This document shows positions 10,151 to 23,349 of a stretch of DNA of 64,000 bases, one piece after another. The notes beneath the pieces were generated by a model that made no database searches, was not told the origin of the DNA, and was given only the letters and a program-made list of their open reading frames with translations. The translations under genes were made by a program, and so were the position numbers. Each line of letters begins with the position of its first letter. The first letter of the stretch is position 1. This DNA comes from Thuidium tamariscinum (Eukaryota; Streptophyta; Bryopsida; Hypnales; Thuidiaceae). The DNA is taken from positions 28,660,347 through 28,724,346 of the forward strand of contig OX344753.2 of NCBI GenBank assembly GCA_947034885.2, in the 5' to 3' direction.

Positions 10151-13100
10151 TCGACTCATGAGCCTCGCCATATTCCATGAGCAGTGCGCAGCAGCTGCGG
10201 CTTTCAGCGTGGAGGGTGACGGGCCTTTGAGTCACCCACATGACTCAGAAAAAGCGATGCCCGCACTTCCAACGCGGCCAAGCTTGGCCAAGTGAAGCCC
10301 CTCCCGGTGGGCCAGCTCTTACCTGCCGTCCTTGAAGTCTAGCTCCCCACCCAGTCCATTCGAGTCCCTGCACGCCAGGTGATCCCCCAGCCCACCACTG
10401 TCTGAACTGAAATCATTATTAAGCTTACTCTCTCTCTTCTTTTGCACTCCACGTAGCTTTGCATTCTTAACCCCCTTAATCTGACTGCTTGGAAAATAGT
10501 CGTATTCAAGGTCAAATAGTCTGAATGCCAGGAGACAAGTATGCTTTCTATTGATGATAATGCAGCAGGCGTGCGAACTACGATTCCAGAATGCCATTGA
10601 ATGGAGGATTAGATTAAAGAGGTTTGAGTGTACTTTGGTTTTCATCGTAGTGGATTGAGTGGCTGCAAGAGTGAGCGGCGAGCCACAGCCTTCAATTCCA
10701 ACTGTAATCCACAGTAGCCGCATGGTCCAATTTGACAGGTAAGTAACCGGCCTGCCTTTTGTACTTCGACCTACTCATCAATTATTGGTATATTTTGATC
10801 ATGAATTGATTTCCACTCAGGGCTTTCTAGGTGACTTGCGAGTCTAGTTCATGGGTACCAGTGGGCCCAAATGTGATTTTCACAAACAGCTGCAGTTGCT
10901 TAAAGCCCTCCTAGATGTGCCGAAAATTTGAATTCAGCACGGCGGTGTTCACACTTTCTGTAGCTTTTGCTAAATGCAGTCACAGTTCACGGGTACTACA
11001 GACTTCGGTTGTGTCGAATGATTTGTTCATCATAATACATCAATAATAAATGCCTGGAACTTCCTTATCAGAAGCTTCAGGATTTGCCTCTTGATTTCAA
11101 GCTCTCTCGAGTGACTGTCATCGATCTTACTGCAAGCAAAGAAGAGTATCATCCGATTTCGTTCCCCTCTCTCGCCATCCAATGATAAGAACCACTGACT
11201 CCAGAAAAAAAGAAGACGTTTATAAAACTCTTTCAATCTGATTGTTGTGACCAGTTGTCCTATTCAACCAGTTTCTACTGTTAAAGAAAATTCTTGTCCT
11301 TGGGAGATTATTGTACCGGTGGCATGGAGGAATGGCTGCCTATGCTTTTCTTGTGCTGCTCTTTTAATAGTCATATCTTTACTCCGCCCGAAACCATGTC
11401 TTGTAGAGCCACATTTTCTTGTAATCTCTACTGTAGGTAATTCTTCAAGAAAATGCGTCTCTACCAGCAGATTTGCAAGTCTGCTTTCCCTGGTAGGGTG
11501 TCACTCATCCAAAGTCATATTTAGCACTCAGCTGCTTAAAAGGGAGGAGGGCGGGTCATGGATGTTATGTTGCTCAGGTGCTATCACATTGACTTCCATC
11601 TTTTTGAGGTCACGGATTTTTGCTCAATAATTCGGTTCAACGTCAGCGGAACATGCAACCAGGCACTGTTGTCTTCATTCGAGAAAAGGGTGGTGTGGTT
11701 GAGGCTTTGAAAGTCTGCAATAAACTTGTCCGTTGAGGGCAACAGCCCGGCCGGATGAAGAGTCTGGCCCAAAATGAAAGAGCTTCCAGAGCAGTGCTTG
11801 AGCCAGCTGGCTAGGGGGTGGGATGAGTGACTGTGCCTTGGAGGTCAAGCACAAACAGCTAGACTTGCTAAAGATTGATTTTTATTAGAATGATGTTAAG
11901 AAACTAAAACGCTTGAAAGCGACATTACCCAGTTGTCTGCTGATCAGGTTTGCGTGTTGATTTCGGATAGCGCCAGTGCCCCTAATCATGTTCAATCGCT
12001 GGCAACTCAAATATTGCCACTTAACTTAATTGCAGAGAACTTCCTTTGTTTGCGTCCAAAAGTGAAAATGAAATTCAGGACTTGCATCTGTCTATTGGAC
12101 ACAGCCACATATCATTCTGAGAATGCACTTACACCACACGTTTTTTGCAATTCACAACCATGGTTGTCAGTCAGTAGTTCTTTTCGATAGCACCAGTACA
12201 TAAATGCAGAAACCTGCCATCTTCTCTCTCCAAATTCGTCAGTTCATGATATCCCAATTTTTGTGTCAGACTTTACGCATACGTTTTCCAATAACCCTCA
12301 GTTTCGAAGCTCTTCAACACTTACCAAATTGTGATCAGGTTTCTGGTTGCTAACAACTGCAAATTTGGTCCTATTTCAGCAAAGGAGTCCAACCCAGCTT
12401 AGTTAGAACTCATTATTAGTGGAACTAGCTGCTTATTAGTGACTAATTCCAGTTTAGTAGTCAAATGGACTCCTTGGGCAGGGAGCGGACATGATTTAGG
12501 GTAGACAACTCCGATGTTGGTCCTGAGGCAGTGTTATTGAAACCCATAGAGTTAAAAATTGTGCCAACCAGGTGATTGCACGCACAGGACCAAAGTGAAG
12601 TCACAATATCGACTAAGCTTAGTAGAATCGGAAGGATCATTCGGAGTTTTTGCGCACCAAACTCCATTACGCACCACAGCTTGCTAAATTTGTGTCGCAG
12701 TTGATTAATTAGGCTCTGCGCGCGGCTCTAGGGTTTTTCCTGGATCGAACTAATTCTATTGAAAGCTCATCTCTGTCGATCCGTTTTTACTCATTGGAAG
12801 AGTACCTAGCTACACACATAGAATGTGTTACAGTGATGGCGGAAAGAAAAGCGAAGCGACCCCAATGCATGAGCGCCTGCTGCAGAAACTTCCCTCCTCG
12901 CTTTCTTGTTTTTTCTTTTTTTCAATTCTTTTCCCTTCTGCTCCCAACGTGCAGAAACTTCTATTCATGCTACAGTAGCTAGTCTGGTCCTGGCAAGGCA
13001 CTCAAGGAGGGGTGCCGGTGCATAAAAGCGGGGCATACTCATTCGAATCATAACTTCTGGACAGCCCAATTGAGAATGTCCTTGTGAGCTGCTCCATCGG

Positions 13101-13655
13101 TCCATCCGTGTGATCGATCGATGTACCGGCCTTGGCTTGGCTCGGCTCGCTCGCTGCCAGGCAACCATGTGACACAGACTAGCTCCGTGTCAGGCTAGGG
13201 TCGGAAGCGCGAGATCAGAAAATCTTTGTCAATGGGGAAGTGGGGAAGTGGGGATGGACCAAACAGACCCGCCGGGAGTCAGTCCGTGCTTCAGTTGGCA
13301 ATCCCACTCATTTTTTGGTAATACAGAAATAGAATCAGGCTCGCTTCTGGAGGTCTGGCAACTGGAACCACCAGGACAGACTGCAGCTAACTTACGGAAC
13401 TCTCGAAATTCACTGTTGTCCTGCGGCCAGAGGCATCAGGGGTACACTTGCAACGACATTTCCGGTTGCAACCCCATTCCAGCAACTAGACCAACCCATT
13501 TCCGTCCCTCTAGTTTTGGCCCCATTTTCAACTAAAATCTCCTCAATTCCCTTCATTCTATGACAAAACCAAGGTTCTTAGGACAAAATCAGGATTTTCT
13601 TGGACAAAAGCAAAGATTTTATGACAAGTTGGGATGACATGTCACTCCTTAAATA
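10151..13655. other. Relatively GC-rich stretch without a recognised gene
   Basis: This 3.5 kb has base composition like the gene-proximal DNA. Open frames at 10319-10723 (minus, 134 residues), 11247-11630 (plus, 127 residues) and 11933-12190 (plus) show no domain I recognise. A textbook plus-strand splice donor (GACAG then GTAAGT) occurs at about 10741. It could hold a non-coding transcript or a divergent short gene, but nothing supports a specific call. Confidence 0.3.
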
Positions 13656-13659
13656 GAGC

Positions 13660-13940
13660 ATATCTAGTTGTTGATTAGGTGGTTGTAGGATGTTTATGAG
13701 TTGTTAATAAACCTAGTTTAGAGGCGGTTTTGTAATTTTGGGTTGACCATTTCAAAATTCAAAATTCACAAAAATTAAAGTTTTGATCAGAAAACTATAA
13801 TTCCACTTGGGTTTGATTTGTGAAACATGCACACACTTTCAAAAATATGTGTGCCATTTGGAATTGGCTCCAACATGGCCGAACTGCAAATCAAGTTAGT
13901 AATAGGCATGTCTACTTTAATGTTTGAAGGTAGGAAGGGG
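13660..13940 (+). repeat. Left arm of a long inverted repeat (family E)
   Basis: Blocks such as TTTGATTTGTGAAACATGCA, AATTGGCTCC and ATAGGCATGTCTACTTTA recur, diverged and in opposite orientation, at 17920-18200. The two arms enclose about 4 kb that includes two TTAA-flanked elements and a TA microsatellite. Confidence 0.65.
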
Positions 13941-14485
13941 CAAAAAACCACCTATTTAACTCCTAAAAGGCTAAAAGTTCAAGGCCTTTGGAGGTTTAAA
14001 AGCATCATTGCTTTTAAAGTGTTATAGATCAAATGTCACTAAGGTATAGAAATTACAACCACCGTAAACTCTTGTAATGTAAATGTTGTAGATAACGTGA
14101 AGCAAAATTTGAAGTCATTTGGCCACATAGATTATTTATCAAATTATAATGTTTTAATGTTGAAACAAGGTGTTGAAATTTTCCTACAAATACATTTTGA
14201 GGTCAAATTTGATTTCTAAGCCTACCACTCATTGTATCTGCAAAATGACTTTGAAATGTAGCAAGAAAGATTGCAAGAAAACACAAATAAGGTTGAACCT
14301 CCTTCTACTAAAATGCTTCTTTATCATTTATAATTTATTGGATTAATCTAAAATTTTAGCTACACAAACTAAACTAGTATGTACAACTTGTTCCCAAAAA
14401 ATTATCAAAAATAGACACCATACAAAGAAGAAACAAGAGACCAAAGTTTGCTAGAGTCCAAAAATGTCGAGATTTTGAACTTTAA

Positions 14486-15135
14486 CCCCTAAAGGTTTTT
14501 GAATATGTTTTCACCAAAACTGCTCCAAAACTATCACTTCTAGGACAACTGCCAAATTTTAGAAAAAAAACATTTTTGGAATAATTTAACCATAGGATCT
14601 TTTAGTGCACTAGTTCAAGAAGATGTAGTTAAAATTTCAGAATTTTTTTGCCGTGCAGATTTCAAGATATTAGTGTTTGAAGCTACAAAAGTCCTTTTTT
14701 TACCATTGCGAAAATCTATGCAGCTGCACTTCAGAAATCAGAAGGCCACATTTGTATGCAATTTTTTTCAAAATGGTTGTTACTCTTTGAATTAATTCTT
14801 CAATTCAAGTTGGCTACATGCTTGAAAATTTTCAAATCATTTGGAATTGTACAACATGTACAAAAAAAATAGTAAGTAGAAAGAACTAAAGAATGATTCA
14901 AAATACTAAATTGTTAAGAACTTATTTGTGGAATTGAAAAATGCCAATTCCAATGGTTCCAATGTTGTAATAAACAATCTACATCTAATTTTTAAATTTT
15001 TTTTCAAAAAAATTGAAAATTGAGTAAAATAAAGGACTTTAAAGGGTTTTCTAGAGTAGAGAATCTATAACTACTTGGAAACTAAAATTCTTCATAACTT
15101 TTGACTCATTAATCCAAATGAAATGATTCAAAGCT

Positions 15136-15213
<78 letters not shown>

Positions 15214-15478
15214 CCAATTTCAAAATTTTATTTCCAAAAAAAGTGATTTTTTTTATTTGCCCAAACTGCCCAAGTTGAGAAATAAACAACATACTATGCA
15301 ATAACTTTTCAACCATATAGTCAAAAGTCACAAAAATTGTTGGACTTTGAAGATACTCCTTGTCTCCTTGTTCACACCTTCTATTAAAGTCTGATTCCAA
15401 AACATTGAAATCTCTAGTCACATGTTCCTGCCCAAGATCGTTATGTTGCCAAAAAAAGGCACTCTAGTCCTTTAGGGG
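14486..15478 (+). mobile_element. TTAA-flanked element, family F1 copy b (993 bp)
   Basis: Bounded by TTAA at 14482-14485 and 15479-15482, it starts CCCCTAAAGG and ends CCTTTAGGGG. It aligns end to end with the complement of 4134-5063. A run of about 36 TA units (15140-15212) sits where the other copy reads CATGTCTGTATAAACC, so the microsatellite arose inside the element. No protein is encoded. Confidence 0.78.
15140..15212. repeat. (TA)n microsatellite
   Basis: About 36 TA units inside TTAA element F1 copy b. A minus-strand frame across it is low-complexity and not a gene. Confidence 0.98.
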
Positions 15479-15549
15479 TTAAATTGTTCCCAAATATTCA
15501 AATCAAATTGTATTGACTTAAAAGTTTTATCACAATAATTGGACATTAA

Positions 15550-16465
15550 CCCTTAAAGGACCAAGGCCATTTTTTTATCAAAGACTCTGAAAACCACCAT
15601 TTCTATTGCAATCATTTTAGCATCACCATACAATTTTTTTTAAAGAATCTAACCATAAAACCTCGTACTTAACTTAATTGAAATCATGTAATAAGAATTT
15701 CATGAAGTTTGACCATATAGATTGAAAGATATGAGCATTAGAGTTGGAAAAAATTATTTATTTATTTGTAGTTTGTGATTTCAAATGATCTTAATTTCCA
15801 TTTATAAAAAATTGCACTATAGAACTTGAATTTGTATTTATTTGTGTTAAGAAATTGAGTTGAGAATCTAGGGAAAAAAATTCTCAAAAAAAACACTTGA
15901 TTTCCATTCTTTGAAAAATTGTTGAGTAGATTCAAGATTGAAAGCAAAACTAAATGGTTAATGGCTTTAAGATGGGATTAAAATATAATAATTTCAAAAA
16001 TGAGATTGTTCTAGCAAATAAATGTAACCTTGTCCAACAAATTTTTTTGAAAAATTGTAAAAATTACATTCAGAAATGAATCCTATTAGTTATTTTTTTC
16101 ATGAAGATGTTTAGATTGCTTGAAAAACAAGATTGTCTATAATTTTCTCACTGTAAGTCCAAATAGAATGAATAGAAGCTTTACATATAATCAAAAATAT
16201 ATTATTTGAGAAAATTTTCATTTAATTTAATTTTGACTTTTTGGAAGAAAAAAATTGTTGCCATCCGAATGAAAATTTGGGCTTTTGTGGTATAATTTTT
16301 TCTCCTAGACGCCAATTGAAATAAAAAATTATATTCCCACTAAGTTAATCAATTTTTTCATCTGATGAGAAAGTTTCAATAGGTTTCTCCAAAAATTGAA
16401 GTCACATGAACCTACCCAAAATCCATTGTGTCTTCCAAGGGGACAATGGTCCTTTTAGAACTAAA
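15550..16465 (+). mobile_element. TTAA-type element, family F2 copy a (about 0.9 kb)
   Basis: It follows TTAA at 15546-15549 and starts CCCTTAAAGGACCAAGGCC; the right end is degraded (ATGGTCCTTTTAGAACTAA). It is homologous to about 38470-39152 over most of its length (AAGATGGGATT, GAGATTGTTCTA, AAATTACATT, ATGAGAAAGTTTCAA). The order of conserved blocks also recalls family F1, for example a ...TGAATAGAAGCTTTACATAT-like segment where F1 has TGATTCAAAGCTTTTCATAT. Confidence 0.6.
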
Positions 16466-17217
16466 AGAGAATATAACTCAAAAAAATTTGATTGAAAACA
16501 AACATTGGATGAAGGAGGTACAAGCCCTTGAAGTTATAGCCATCAAATGCAATTTGTTGAATTCAAATAAAATGTGTAAAACTGTAAACTTTGATTGGTT
16601 TGGACTTGTAAATGTTCATTTATCCACCTTTGGTAAATAACCAAGTATAACCAAGTTTTATTCTGCATATGTATTTTTTGTTGATTGGATTCCTAGGCAT
16701 AGTCCATCGTGCCCTCCAAGCAATGAATCTTTTTGTGTTTCCTTTTGTATACACTCACTTTGCCACAATTGCCAAAAAATCTATCTTAATTACAAAATAT
16801 AATATGATTGCATAAGTAAATCAAGCCATGGTAATTTTCTAATGAAATAAAGACAATAGACTTACAACATCACCAAGTTATAGAAAATTCTATACCATTT
16901 AAAAAAATATATAAGTCCTAAGAAAATCCAAAACTTCTATAAAAAATTATAGATGATGAAGATTAGCCTTTGAAAGGCTTATTAAACTTCATCCATAGAT
17001 TTTCTAGAGTTCTCATTTTAAAAATTGATTCTTACTAAGGTAAAATTTTGGACCTAATTTGATCATTCTTTAACGAATTCATTGATCCTTTGTTCCAAAC
17101 TTTGACCTCCATTATCTTTTGGAGTTTGCTGTGGTTTTCTAAGCACAAAATGGTTTTACAATTTTCTACACTTCTTTTTAGAGAGGTTACCCTTGAACTA
17201 CCATTTAATTATTGTTG

Positions 17218-17291
<74 letters not shown>

Positions 17292-17919
17292 TTTAACCCC
17301 ATTTTTGGAGGCTTGTAACTTCTATTGTCAATTTATTATTTCTAAAGTTTTATATTTTTTCTTTGAAGAAACTAAAATTAACTATCTTAAATACTAAGAC
17401 ACTTGAGAATTGGACTTTGTTATTGAAAGTTATAGGTGGATGAAGTTTGACCGCTAATTAGTACTTCAAACTTCATTCGCTAATTTTAACACTTTACAAT
17501 TCAAAACATACTTTGGTTTTCACTTTTGAGTTGTAGATATTACCTATTTTTTATATTCCTACTTTTATTTCGCTTCAAGATTTCTAACTGTCTAAGTTTC
17601 ATCTGATTTAGATGATAAACTTCATCTACTTGTAACTTTCTTATTTTAACTTCAATCTAAGAATTTTTTATATTTTGGAAACCTTAAGGTGTATACTTTG
17701 AGGTTTAAGACTAATATGCATTTTGAAATTTCTCCTTGATTGTCTAACTTAATCTTAGCCCTCAATCCTAATTAAAACTTGTTGATTAAAGAGTTTTGGA
17801 ATGGAATAGTGAGGTTTAGTGACATACCTCAGAGTTGGCATCATCATATGGGCATAGGCATTCATCCTTGTAGATCTCATCATGAGCCATGTTATTTTGC
17901 AATTTTATCATATTTTTTT
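16466..17919. other. AT-rich DNA containing a (TA)n tract
   Basis: No gene recognised. About 34 TA units occupy 17220-17288. Confidence 0.5.
17220..17288. repeat. (TA)n microsatellite
   Basis: An uninterrupted run of TA dinucleotides. Confidence 0.98.
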
Positions 17920-18230
17920 AATCTTTTTCTTTCACTAAGGTAGACAAGCCTATTGCTATCTCAATTTGCTATTTGAAAATCTTGGGGCTAATTCCAAGAA
18001 GGACACACAATTTTCAGAGGTGTGTGCATGTTTCACAAATCAAATTCAAGTAGAATTATAATTTTCCAATCAAAATTGCAATTTCTACAAAATCTATGAA
18101 GTGTTTATTCCTAAATTACAAAAGAGCCTATGACTAGGGTCATGAATGCCCTTATAACAATCCATAACCACCTCCTTATGTACTGTAAACCCTCAAATTT
18201 GTTTTTTGGTCCATTTGACATTGTAGTGTA
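17920..18230 (-). repeat. Right arm of a long inverted repeat (family E)
   Basis: Reverse-complement partner of 13660-13940, sharing for example TTTGATTTGTGAAACATGCA and ATAGGCTTGTCTACCTTA when read on the minus strand. Confidence 0.65.
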
Positions 18231-19945
18231 AAAAGAACTTCAAAGTTGATTGATTCACATTCTTATGTCAAATAGCTTTGTGAGATTTATTGTATAATGA
18301 AAAAGCAAGCTTAGAAGATATAGAAAGGACAATTTGGTAGAATTGAAAGGGTGGCTATTTGGCTTAGTGTCCATTTAGATCAAATAACGGAAGAGTTGTC
18401 ATGCAATATTGAGGCTATATAGCTAATGTCCATTAGTCTTTGCTTTTAGTTCATATCAAAGTTTATTTGAAGAATATGACTCATTGATGATTTAAATATA
18501 TATCCTTCAATTGATTCCATTCTTAAATGTATGTAATTGTAATTGTGTATTATCAATTTGTCTTGTGTGAGAAGGTAAAATTGAGTTTGTATTAGCACCT
18601 TGTGGATCCGTAGATCCCTATTGAATTCAAATCGTCAATTATTTGTTTATGCCACTAGCCTGTGAGAGGTCTAGGAGAGCATTTTTAAGTCGACCGCTTG
18701 CAAGTAAATTGGCAAATTGACATGGCAAATCAATTTGTTAATTTTGCGAATGGCGAAGTCCAAGAGGGATTTAAAAGTGAAGCTGCTTGGTTGACGGTTG
18801 AGTCGGGCAACGTGAAAGTCAAATTGCGAGAGAAGTTAAGTTGATAAACTATACAGGAACAATTGAAGAAGATTGAAATTATAATTGTATAATGGCCATT
18901 TTCTTTGTTTAAATTGTATGAGTTGATATTGTTGATTTATTATTGTGGAAGTTGTAATTGAGCAATTAGTTTGAAATTTGTCTACAATAAATTGTAGTGT
19001 CTAATGGTACATAGAAATTAACAAATTTATAGGTTTGTAAATCATTGAGTCTACTTGAAAGAAGTTGGCAACCAAGCTAGTTGTACTTGAGAATCGGCTA
19101 GTAGGTTACTAGATTTGGCAAGGGACTAATGAATCAATACTCTCAATTACATCATTTGTAATAAGTTCAATTCTATTGGTATTGATAGAGAAATTGCTAG
19201 TTATAAATTGGTCCAATTCACTTGTGGCATTGTCAACAAGCCTCGTGATTGTGTCTAATTGACTAGTAATTTAGAAATCAATAGAGTCCAATTTAATTTG
19301 TTGCAAAATTAGGTAATAGACTATGTAGTATCTAATTGCTAACATTGAGAAGAGTGAATTAAAGTATTTTGGGACTAATTGGAAAATAAATACATTTCTA
19401 CTATAACCTACTATAAAAGTGACCCTAGACACATCAAAACGATAGACTACTTGACCTTTTCCCCCAAAAGAACCCCTATACTAGTATCTTGGGTTTTGTC
19501 CTAGGGTAGGAAAAATTCAACTTACATGTACCTATTAGGATCTAAGCATTTACCAATTCATCCATTTAATCATTAGCTTAAATGACATAAATGAACTGAT
19601 TTTGTCAGATTTCTAAACAAATTCGGCTCATTTCTAGACACATTTGGATGGTAGAATGGGGCCAAATATAGGGTGACAAAAATGGGTTGCAAACAAAATG
19701 GAATGGTCTCCCTTACTATTCTATCCTATTTTGAATTTTGCTTCACTTTTTCCCTAATCTTCTTTCTCTTTTAAAAAAATGCATTATATGCTTGATGTAG
19801 CATCAATATCATGAAGGAGATGCATTCAGAAAGAAGAAACATCTGAGAAGAAGAAGATAAGGGCAAGTACAACACCAGGAACTCAGAATAGAGGCTTGAT
19901 CAAATTCCTCTAATCTAATTTTTACAACTGAGAGTTTATAGCATT
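18231..19945. other. AT-rich DNA, no recognised gene
   Basis: A 40-codon open frame at 18722-18844 (plus; MANQFVNFANGEVQ...) has protein-like composition but no known motif. Nothing else is supported. Confidence 0.35.
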
Positions 19946-21035
19946 TACTAGAAGAAAACAAAGGGTTTTGCAACTACAGTTTGCAACTAGTTTTGTAGTT
20001 GCATCGGGATTTTGCAACTAGGTGACAATTTAGAGACTGTAGTTGTAGTGGACAAGTTGCAATAGTTGCAAACTAGTTGCAAATATGGCAAAATTATTTC
20101 TCATCCGATAGCCTCTGAAGAACTTCGTTGATGAACTCTTCTGACGTGGTTACTAATGTGGAACTTGATTGCCGTGACTCATTTGCAACTAGTTTGTAAT
20201 TGGTTTGCAACTCGTTTACAACTAGTTTGTAATTGGCTTGCAATTGACTTACAACTAGCTTGCAACTTGTTTACAACAAGCTTGCAACTAGATTATTTAT
20301 AGATTTCAAAATTTTAATCTCAATGATTTGTAGATTTCAAAAGTTTTAATCTATCTTCTTTTTTAAATTAGCAATCCAAATATTTATATTGATAGATTTT
20401 ACTACTTTAGAAAATTTTACAATGTTGCAGATTTTTACAATCGGTAGATTTTTGTAAACTATAGAAATCTATAAATTGTAGAAATCTACAATATATAGAA
20501 ATAAAATAGATTTTCATCATTAGAATTCATTATACAAGATTGCTATAACTTATGATTCTTATATGTTTAATCTAATGGTACTCCTAACAATTGATATGGG
20601 ATAATTGATATAAGACTTAATCCTAGTTGTTTCCTAGTTGTAACGTAATTGTTTACTAGTTGAATTCTAGTTGCATAGTAGTTGACAACTAGTGGCATAG
20701 TTGCACTGTAGTTGCACGGTAGTCGCACAGTTGCATAGTTGTTGTACAATCGCAAAAAAGTCATACAAATGCATAGTAGTTACACAGTAGTTGCACATTT
20801 GCACACATACTAGTCAACAATTGTAATAAACATTGGATGTAGAATATCTTACGATTTTTTTTTCATTCCTATAAACACTACACTTCATTTTGCAACTACT
20901 ATGCGACTACTTTGCAACTACAATAATGTAAATGCCGATTTGGTGCAAATACATAGGATCGTAGTTGCACAACAGGTGCATGGGACATGTAGTTGCATTG
21001 TAGTTGGTTGCAGCGGATACATTTTTCTTCTAGTG
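19946..21035. mobile_element. Non-autonomous CACTA element, 1.09 kb, with subterminal repeats
   Basis: The left end TACTAGAAGAAAA and the right end TTTTCTTCTAGTG are inverted repeats, and ATT flanks both sides (19943-19945 and 21036-21038). Both subterminal regions are packed with variants of GTTGCAACTAG / CTAGTTGCAAC and GTAGTTGCA in both orientations: roughly 19970-20295 on the left and 20620-21015 on the right. Arrays of short subterminal motifs are a hallmark of CACTA elements, where they bind the transposase. No transposase frame is present. Confidence 0.85.
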
Positions 21036-21098
21036 ATTTACAATTGGCATTTACAGCTGATAATATGCAGGGCAAAAACTTTGTTGGAGTGCGATGTA

Positions 21099-22860
21099 TT
21101 ATACTAGAGGGTTGGACTCATCCTCTTGCCTTTTGGTATTATCTTCTTGAAGCACCCATTTTGAGCTGACTCTCTGGCATTTCTGTTGCCACAAGCTGTT
21201 GTGGGCATTTGCCGATGAGGCAGCAGATGCTTCGCCTTTCTTCTGAATTCTAGCTTCAACTATAAGTTGGTCCTCTCCATCTATAGTGCATGTTACATTT
21301 GATTTCATTGCTTGTTCATGGAAACGATGTTGTATAATCCAATATCAATGTTGATAAGTTTGCACTAGGGGATTTTTCTTTGTTCTTCCACTTCCATGTT
21401 GAGTGTGACATTGGTAGGCAATTTTTGCCATGTGATGGGAGTATTCCATGCCTTGGTAAGACTAGATGGAAAGACTACCATATTGAGATACAAACCAAGG
21501 TGCGTATTTGACGAATGCATGCTGCCATAAGCAACCAATATATTAGTTGTTTAAAATCACAAGTTTTGTTTGCTAGAGTTCTATATTCCAACTTTGTTGA
21601 ATCATTGAAATTTTGATTTATATATTGATTATATATGATCTCATTCTTGAATATGGCAGTAGGATTGGCATCCATCTTGGTAGTGTAATTTAATTGTGTA
21701 ACCTAAAATCATCCATTCAATTGACTTGATCTATAGGGTCAAGGAATAACTTACAATATAGTGAGTTACATGATGCTCGCCATATGCTCTTATGAACTGT
21801 CGCCCCCATGCCTCTGCCAAACCTTGAAATTCAGCCTTCTTGTCATGAGTAAGAGATAATCCCTCAAAGTATGGCTTGAGTTTCTCTAAACCAATCCACA
21901 CATCTAGTTTTTCTCTTTCTTCTCAAATTCATGAAGTTCTTCTCTGCTATCACTACGTTGATGTATAATTTGTTTGTACCACCGAGAAGCTTTGAAGGCT
22001 GAAATAGTTTATTAGCGTGAGCACCATTGAATGATGGTTTTGATGGAATACTGTTTTTCTTTCCAAACAATTGGTCATCTTTGAATATGAAGACGTTTCC
22101 TCCATGCGCACCAGTTGAAGAAAGCACATGCAATATGTCATCAATGGCAGTCTTCTAGGTGTTTCTATCTTAAATGGTCTTGATAAACTGAAAATGGAGG
22201 TGGATGGTTTTTTCAACAATTCTATTAAACGCATGGAGGGTGCACATGTGCACCCTATCCATTGGAATACAAAGAATGGGCTTCCAGTGCCCCTTTCCTT
22301 CTACCCTAGTGATTGGTTTTGCTCCATGTCATGTATTGAATAAACCTCCTTCTAATGTAGTGGCTCATTTAGAGAATATTGTTGATGCTTGTTCACTGGT
22401 TCCAATTGTTGGCTTCACTCATTCCTGAAGTTAGATAATAGATACAACTTTGTTTTGCACAGGCTCCATGATTTAAGCCATACATAAATTTGATACTTTT
22501 TATATCTGCAGAGAGGTGCCATTCTACTGCAAAATTGCCAATTCCAAGTACTGTAAACTTCTTACCAGCTTCTTGGGCACCTATTAGTGCAGGAATACGA
22601 GTTTGGTGAAACACCGATGATAAAACCTCATGAGATTCTTTATGTATTTAAAAACACCCAATAGGCCAAATTTCCCTTTCAGATTGCACAGCAAAGTACC
22701 CCTCACTCCCAATGGAAATATTCAGATTGAGTACTCGATTCATTAAAGTTACATTGATTTGTTCCAGCTTTTGTGAATGAACAATCTCTGCTTCATCCAC
22801 CTTTATTACAAATATGAGAGGTTTTATGTCCAATTTTGTGATACAATGAAGCAAATTACA
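21099..22860 (-). pseudogene. Decayed gene of an unidentified, possibly transposase-like family (C-terminal part)
   Basis: Read on the minus strand from 22860 downwards, protein-like blocks succeed each other: KLDIKPLIFVIKVDEAEIVH, then VEWHLSADIKSIKFMYGLNH with a following C-x4-C pair, then VHMCTLHAFNRIVEKTIHLH (about 22245-22185), GLEKLKPYFEGL and AWGRQFIRAYGEHHVTHYIV (about 21885-21755). A basic tail follows near 21308-21099. They lie in different frames with stops between, so this is a broken gene, or one whose introns I cannot place. The HLSADIK...GL pattern recalls RNase H-like transposase cores, but I cannot name the family. The coiled-coil region at 23968-24693 is probably its 5' part. 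Confidence 0.5.
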
Positions 22861-23073
22861 TTAATTTTTTTCTTGATTATTCAAAATTAAGAAAGTCTCA
22901 GATTACACAAGTACACAATAGATGCAAATGTAAATTTTAAAAACATTAAAGACAAAAACTAGCGAAAGGGCAAGGGTGGAAAAACTACTATTTCTTTGGG
23001 ACTCTAGACTTTAAAACTAAACAAATCTAAAAAAGCCAAGCAATTCATACTACAAAACACAAACTCATTCAAT

Positions 23074-23302
23074 CACTAGAAGAAAACCATGTTAAAATCC
23101 TTGAAAACATGTCATGTAGTTTATGTTGAGTTCATGTTTCTAAACGCAGTGAAAATGCAGTCAAAACCCAAAAAAACGCAAAAAAATGCGTTTTTTGCGT
23201 TTTTTGGGGTTTTGACTGCATTTTCACTGCGTTTTGAAACATGAACTCAACATAAACTACATGACATGTTTTCAAGGATTTTAACATGGTTTTCTTCTAG
23301 TG
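23074..23302. mobile_element. CACTA-ended palindromic MITE, 229 bp, TSD AAT
   Basis: It is a near-perfect hairpin from CACTAGAAGAAAACCATG to CATGGTTTTCTTCTAGTG, with a centre rich in GCGTTTTTTGCG near 23190. AAT flanks it at 23071-23073 and 23303-23305. The termini match those of the larger CACTA element at 19946-21035, so one transposase may have moved both. Confidence 0.88.
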
Positions 23303-23349
23303 AATATTGCAACTCTATTAATGCTACACATGTAGAACTTGAACTTTAA

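Noticed and set aside
10467-10476. TTAACCCCC as another TTAA element end
   Set aside because: No matching GGG-TTAA partner was found nearby.
10319-10723. 134-codon minus-strand frame
   Set aside because: No domain, signal or splice context supports it, although its length is slightly above chance.
15128-15421. Open frame containing an IYIYIY run
   Set aside because: It is the translation of a TA microsatellite inside a transposable element.
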